64,000 bases of DNA from Bacteroidota bacterium. GTDB lineage: Bacteria > Bacteroidota > Bacteroidia > Chitinophagales > Chitinophagaceae. Below, one piece after another: positions 60,295 through 64,000 of this stretch (position 1 is its first letter; each line of letters starts with the position of its first letter). The stretch covers positions 558,001-622,000 of the forward strand of contig JADJJH010000002.1 of assembly GCA_016706595.1 (NCBI GenBank), given 5' to 3'. The position numbers were made by a program, and so were the translations under genes. The notes under the pieces were generated by a model. That model made no database searches and had not been told where the DNA came from. It saw only the letters and a program-made list of their open reading frames with translations.

Positions 60295-60408
60295 AAGTTT
60301 TACCGTTGAAATTAGCAACGAGCGTAATTCGTTTACATTTTCGCCCTCTTTGAATAATTTACTTCAGGTTTATGAACATGAAAGTGAGGTTCAGTATACC
60401 TACAAACA

Positions 60409-60439
60409 AAAAAGCCATCACAAAAACTGTGATGGCTTT
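60409..60439 (-). terminator. Terminator of the tsf operon
   Basis: On the minus strand AAAGCCATCACA and TGTGATGGCTTT pair across a short T-rich loop, followed by TTTTTT. It lies just after the tsf stop and ends the rplM-rpsI-rpsB-tsf transcript. Confidence 0.8.
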
Positions 60440-60461
60440 ACTTATTTTAGAGAAGTATTTC

Positions 60462-61310
60462 TTATCCAATATTCAATCGAACAAAAGCGGTTGCGCTTAA
60501 ATCGGCAGCTACACTTTTTAAATATTCGGCTACGGTTTTGCTACCATCCTTTACAAAAGGTTGTACCAATAAAGTATTTTCTTTGAAATAGGCATTGATT
60601 TTACCATCGGCAATTTTAGAAATCATATCTTCTGGCTTGCCTTCCATTTTAGGGTCTTGCTTCATTAAGTCCATAATAATGGCTTTTTCACGAGCAACGG
60701 TTTCTTCAGGTACCGAAGCAGGGTCTAAAGCTACCGGATTCATAGCCGCAATTTGCATAGCCACATCTTTTCCTGCTAATTCAACTTGCTCGCTGTAAGG
60801 CTGGTTTAAAGCAACCAATACGGCCACACGATAACCGGCGTGGTTATACGAAACAATACTTTCACCTTCAATTCTTTCGAAAGAAGTTACATCGATTTTT
60901 TCACCGATACGGGCAACCGTTTCCATGATTTTATCTTCAACCGTAATGTTTTCGTAAGCACATGCTTTAAATTCTTCTAACGATTTGCAATTGTTTGCAA
61001 TGGCAGTATCACTTAAGCTTAAACCTAATTTAATAAAGTCTTCGTTTTTAGCAACGAAATCGGTTTCAGAGGTAAGGTTGATAATAATACCGGTTTTATG
61101 ATCGGCACTAGTGTTAGCAATTACTAAACCTTCTTTGGCATCACGGTCGCTACGTTTAGCAGCTACTTTTTGTCCTTTTTTACGTAAAAAATCAATAGCT
61201 GCTTCAAAGTCGCCATTGGTTTCTTGTAAGGCAGCACGGCAATCCATCATGCCGGCACCGGTTGTTTGACGCAACTTGTTTACATCAGCTGCTGTTATCG
61301 TTACACTCAT
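60462..61310 (-). CDS. tsf: Elongation factor Ts
   Basis: 282 residues. Nucleotide exchange factor of EF-Tu. N-terminal UBA-like TTGAGMMDCRAALQETNGDF is the strongest family signature, followed by core ETDFVAKNEDF and the C-terminal coiled-coil and lobe. Complete length. Last gene of the operon; a strong terminator follows. Confidence 0.97.
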   Translation of the reverse strand: MSVTITAADVNKLRQTTGAGMMDCRAALQETNGDFEAAIDFLRKKGQKVAAKRSDRDAKEGLVIANTSADHKTGIIINLTSETDFVAKNEDFIKLGLSLSDTAIANNCKSLEEFKACAYENITVEDKIMETVARIGEKIDVTSFERIEGESIVSYNHAGYRVAVLVALNQPYSEQVELAGKDVAMQIAAMNPVALDPASVPEETVAREKAIIMDLMKQDPKMEGKPEDMISKIADGKINAYFKENTLLVQPFVKDGSKTVAEYLKSVAADLSATAFVRLNIG

Positions 61311-61431
61311 TGTTATTGGTATTTAAAATTGTTTTGAATTGAGGCTTTCATGAAGAGACCATATCAAGATGCATCACATCTAAACATTGTGTTCATTATT
61401 CATAAAAGCATCTTATAAAAATCGGTACAGA

Positions 61432-62280
61432 TTATTTCTTAGTGGTTGGTCTGCGCGTTCCACTTGCTTTTTTACGAGGGGCATTATTTTCTTTATTACC
61501 GTCAGATGATGCGGCGATGCCATTTTCGTCGTAAGCTGCTTCTACATCAACACCTTCTTCAGTATCGTCTTCCATTTTATCTTTTTCGGTTTCTCTTTCT
61601 TGTAAACCTTCAATGATAGCGGCCGTGATATAGTTAGTGATGATCGCAATAGATTTTGTAGCATCGTCGTTAGCCGGGATTGCAAAATCAATTTTATTTG
61701 GATCACTATTGGTATCTACCATACCAAAAGTAGTAATGCCTAATCGTTTCGCTTCGGCTAAAGCAATATGCTCGTGCGAAATATCTACCATAAAAATAGC
61801 AGAAGGTGTACGATTCATAGCAGCAATACCGCCTAACACTTTTTCCATTTTCACACGGTCACGTGCTAAGGTTAAACGCTCTTTTTTATTGATAGAAATG
61901 CTACTGTCTTCAAGCATTTTTTCGATGCTTTGCATTTTCTTTACGCTTTTACGAATGGTGCTAAAGTTGGTAAGCATACCTCCTAACCAACGATCGGTTA
62001 CGTAAGGCATATTTACTTTTTGTGCACATTCGGTAACGATTTCTTTTGCTTGCTTTTTAGTGGCAACAAATAAAATCTTTTTACCACTTTTTGCAATTTG
62101 CTTCATCGCAGCAGCAGCTTCTGTTAAACCTTCAACGGTTTTGTTAAGGTCGATGATATGAATTCCTTTCTTCTCGGCGAAGATATAAGGCAACATTTTA
62201 GGGTTCCACTTTTTACGAAGGTGACCAAAGTGTACGCCTGCTTCTAATAGTTGCTGTTGTAAATTAGTATTGTCTGACAT
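61432..62280 (-). CDS. rpsB: 30S ribosomal protein S2
   Basis: 282 residues, longer than the about 240 of many bacteria. The S2 core is complete (LLEAGVHFGHLRKKWNPKML; VTDRWLGGMLTNF). The extra 30-40 C-terminal residues form a low-complexity tail, first acidic (KMEDDTEEGVDVEA) then basic (RKKASGTRRPTTKK), as in some Bacteroidota. Located between rpsI and tsf. Confidence 0.97.
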   Translation of the reverse strand: MSDNTNLQQQLLEAGVHFGHLRKKWNPKMLPYIFAEKKGIHIIDLNKTVEGLTEAAAAMKQIAKSGKKILFVATKKQAKEIVTECAQKVNMPYVTDRWLGGMLTNFSTIRKSVKKMQSIEKMLEDSSISINKKERLTLARDRVKMEKVLGGIAAMNRTPSAIFMVDISHEHIALAEAKRLGITTFGMVDTNSDPNKIDFAIPANDDATKSIAIITNYITAAIIEGLQERETEKDKMEDDTEEGVDVEAAYDENGIAASSDGNKENNAPRKKASGTRRPTTKK

Positions 62281-62404
62281 GTTTTATTTTATTAATACCG
62301 GATTTGTATCATCCGACGTTATTATTATTTAATTTAATTTCCAGTTGATTTGAGTAAGCAAGCGAAGAATATAAAAACTCACTACGCCCATCTCAGATCT
62401 CGTA

Positions 62405-62794
62405 TTAACGTTTAGAGAATTGATAACTTCTACGGGCTTTCTTATGACCAAATTTCTTACGTTCAACCACTCTAGGGTCACGAGTAAGTAATCCTGCCGG
62501 TTTAAGAGCCACACGTAATTCAACTTCAGTATTACATAATGCGCGGGCAATACCTAATTTAATAGCTTCGGCCTGACCTTTTGATCCGCCACCATCAACG
62601 GTAACTTGAACATCGTATTTATCAAGTGCTTGAATGGTTTTTAAAGGTAATTCAACTTGGTTTTGAAGATACATTACCGGGAAATAAGTTTTATAATCAC
62701 GGTCGTTTACGGTTATTACACCAGTTCCTTTAGTAAGGTATACACGTGCAACGGCTTCTTTACGACGACCGATTGCTTTTTTTAATTTTTCCAT
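62405..62794 (-). CDS. rpsI: 30S ribosomal protein S9
   Basis: 129 residues. AIGRRKEAVARVYLTKGTG at the N-terminus and the C-terminal REV-like KFGHKKARRSYQFSKR tail that reaches the decoding centre are intact. Directly after rplM (gap 22 bp). Standard length. Confidence 0.98.
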   Translation of the reverse strand: MEKLKKAIGRRKEAVARVYLTKGTGVITVNDRDYKTYFPVMYLQNQVELPLKTIQALDKYDVQVTVDGGGSKGQAEAIKLGIARALCNTEVELRVALKPAGLLTRDPRVVERKKFGHKKARRSYQFSKR

Positions 62795-62815
62795 TTATCT
62801 AAATTTTGTATAAGA

Positions 62816-63256
62816 TTATTTTAATTGACTTGGTTTTTGAGCGCTATGCGGATGTTCGTTACCAACATACACATGAAGTTTTTTGTACATTGCTCGGCCT
62901 AATCGGTTTTTTGGTAGCATACCTTTCACCGCACGTTCGATGATTCTTTCCGGATGACGCTTCAATAAATCTTGCGCAGCTTCTTGTTTTTGACCACCAG
63001 GATAACCGCTATAATCTAAATAGATTTTTTGCTCTCCTTTATTTCCGGTAAAAACTACTTTTTCGCAGTTTAATACAATAATATTATCTCCAGCGTCTGC
63101 ATGTGGAGTATAACTAGGTTTGTGCTTTCCACGTAAAATCGTAGCTAAACGCACGCTTAACCGTCCAACGGTTTGATTACTTGCATCAATCACAAACCAT
63201 TCAGATTTGTGCGTTTCTTTGTTTGCAAATTTTGTTTTGTAACTTAAGTGTCTCAT
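62816..63256 (-). CDS. rplM: 50S ribosomal protein L13
   Basis: 146 residues with WFVIDASNQTVGRLSVRLA and the C-terminal GMLPKNRLGRAMYKKLHVY. It opens the conserved rplM-rpsI-rpsB-tsf order. The promoter with TACATTTG at 63305-63298 is 41 nt upstream, leaving a short leader without an obvious L13 regulatory fold. Confidence 0.98.
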   Translation of the reverse strand: MRHLSYKTKFANKETHKSEWFVIDASNQTVGRLSVRLATILRGKHKPSYTPHADAGDNIIVLNCEKVVFTGNKGEQKIYLDYSGYPGGQKQEAAQDLLKRHPERIIERAVKGMLPKNRLGRAMYKKLHVYVGNEHPHSAQKPSQLK

Positions 63257-63297
63257 TATTTATTAAGAATTTTTAGTATTCCTTTTTAAAAGGGTCG

Positions 63298-63305
63298 CAA
63301 ATGTA
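63298..63305 (-). promoter_or_regulatory. -7 element of the rplM operon
   Basis: Minus strand reads TACATTTG, exact TAnnTTTG match, 41 nt before the rplM ATG (63256). Confidence 0.55.
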
Positions 63306-63549
63306 GCTTTATTCAACCTGAAATTCCAAGTATTTTACTACATATTTTCATGAACTATCTATAAAGTCATTGATAATCAGTACTAAAAAAGATATATTTT
63401 TTAATTTAGCATATAAGTGCGGAACCCGTAATGTGAAAGAAAGTATTAAAATTATAGAAATAATTGTTAAAATACCTTGCATATAAAAAATTAGCATATT
63501 ACTTTTACCCCACAAAATGATAATTATTTATTAATTAAAAACGCAAAGC

Positions 63550-64000
63550 ATGAAGAAAAGACTATTACTGACAATGACGGTATTGTTGCTAGGGCTACAA
63601 GCACTCATGGCACAAACCGGTACAATCCGTGGTAAAATTTTAGACGATAAAGGCGATCCGGTTCCAGGAGCAACTATTCGTATTAAAGGTACCAATAAAG
63701 GAACAGTTACAGATGCAAATGGAAATTTTAAACTCAATGCCGATGAAGGCGCAACGCTTGCTATTTCAGCGATTGGTTTAAAGGCTGCAGAAAAATCGGC
63801 CCAAGATGGCATGAGTGTAAAAATGGCAACCGATCAACAATCGTTGAGAGAAACCGTTGTTACCGCACAAGCTATTAAAAGAGAAAAAGCGAGTTTAGGT
63901 TATGCAACCACTACACTCAATAACAACGATTTGAATGCCGGTAACAATGTGAGTGCTTTAGGCGCTTTACAAGGTAAGGTATCGGGTGTAAATGTAACGA
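63550..64000 (+). CDS. SusC/RagA-type TonB-dependent receptor, N-terminal part
   Basis: Open from ATG at 63550 to the window edge (about 150 codons). Signal peptide (LLLTMTVLLLGLQALMAQ), then the CarboxypepD_reg-like domain (GTIRGKILDDKGDPVPGATI, VTDANGNFKLN), and the start of the plug with ETVVTAQAIKREKASLGYAT and GALQGKVSGVNV, the SusC signature. Outer-membrane importer of large nutrients with a SusD partner normally downstream; the partner lies outside the window. A weak -7-like element (TACTTTTA) occurs near 63500. Confidence 0.9.
   Translation, partial: MKKRLLLTMTVLLLGLQALMAQTGTIRGKILDDKGDPVPGATIRIKGTNKGTVTDANGNFKLNADEGATLAISAIGLKAAEKSAQDGMSVKMATDQQSLRETVVTAQAIKREKASLGYATTTLNNNDLNAGNNVSALGALQGKVSGVNVT

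Noticed and set aside
60266..60586. 106-codon plus-strand ORF crossing the tsf terminator
   Set aside because: Antisense to tsf and crosses a terminator and repeat; no domain.
1..64000. CRISPR array or prophage
   Set aside because: No regularly spaced direct repeats and no phage structural or integrase genes were seen; the repeats present are dispersed and hairpin-like.

Overview
The window comes from a Bacteroidota chromosome, probably a Sphingobacteria/Chitinophagia-like lineage, although the exact order cannot be fixed from the sequence alone. Four things support this: an AT-rich genome, many TAnnTTTG-type -7 promoter elements with no clear Shine-Dalgarno sites, the rplM-rpsI-rpsB-tsf order, and a SusC/RagA-type TonB receptor starting at the right edge. 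Other typical families are the DUF885 lipoprotein, DUF3467, PspC, DUF4142 and repeated outer-membrane beta-barrels. Non-ATG starts (TTG, GTG) are frequent.

Layout. 1-16 kb is mostly housekeeping: a membrane protein cut by the left edge, RNase III (rnc), a DUF885 lipoprotein, an acyl-CoA thioesterase, an OmpA-type protein, DUF58 and PspC proteins, DUF3467, guaA, a periplasmic-binding-like protein, gpsA, DUF502, glnS, an outer-membrane protein, hflX and an AraC regulator. 16-18 kb holds a porin-like protein with a Rieske protein and one tRNA-Asn. 19-31 kb is a surface-polysaccharide locus: a TPR protein, a DUF2142 protein, glycosyltransferases, an fdtA/fdtC/fdtB-like dTDP-3-acetamido-sugar set whose fdtC carries two frameshifts, a Wzx-type flippase, and an opposing three-gene block with a second sugar aminotransferase and an ATP-grasp/methyltransferase fusion. 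31-37 kb is signal transduction (an OmpR-type two-component pair, an AraC regulator, a hybrid kinase with HPt domain, a single-domain response regulator). 38-43 kb is a run of small stress-type proteins: two tandem baeRF-like paralogues, CsbD, DUF4142, a 51-residue lmo0937-like membrane protein, YtxH and two more small proteins. 43-51 kb holds an FG-GAP secreted protein with dockerin-like ending, aspS, an outer-membrane protein, a TPR-LytS kinase and mtgA. 51-60 kb is accessory: hicBA, asd, fdhD, a three-gene cassette (Nudix hydrolase, PLD/superfamily-2 helicase with DUF3427-like C-terminus, putative PD-(D/E)XK nuclease), and a decayed DUF1016 nuclease gene. 60-64 kb returns to the ribosomal-protein/EF-Ts operon and the SusC start.

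The most notable structures are two families of short dispersed intergenic repeats, three copies each. Family 1 (117-119 bp, inverted ends) lies at 9760, 47370 and 59878; family 2 (105-117 bp) lies at 36927, 53111 and 60190, one copy holding a perfect 29-bp palindrome. Two directly repeated family-2 copies bracket the 7-kb accessory segment with the helicase/nuclease cassette, and one family-1 copy sits at the broken 5' end of the DUF1016 gene. The helicase-nuclease-Nudix cassette is the best candidate in the window for an incompletely described (probably anti-phage) system.
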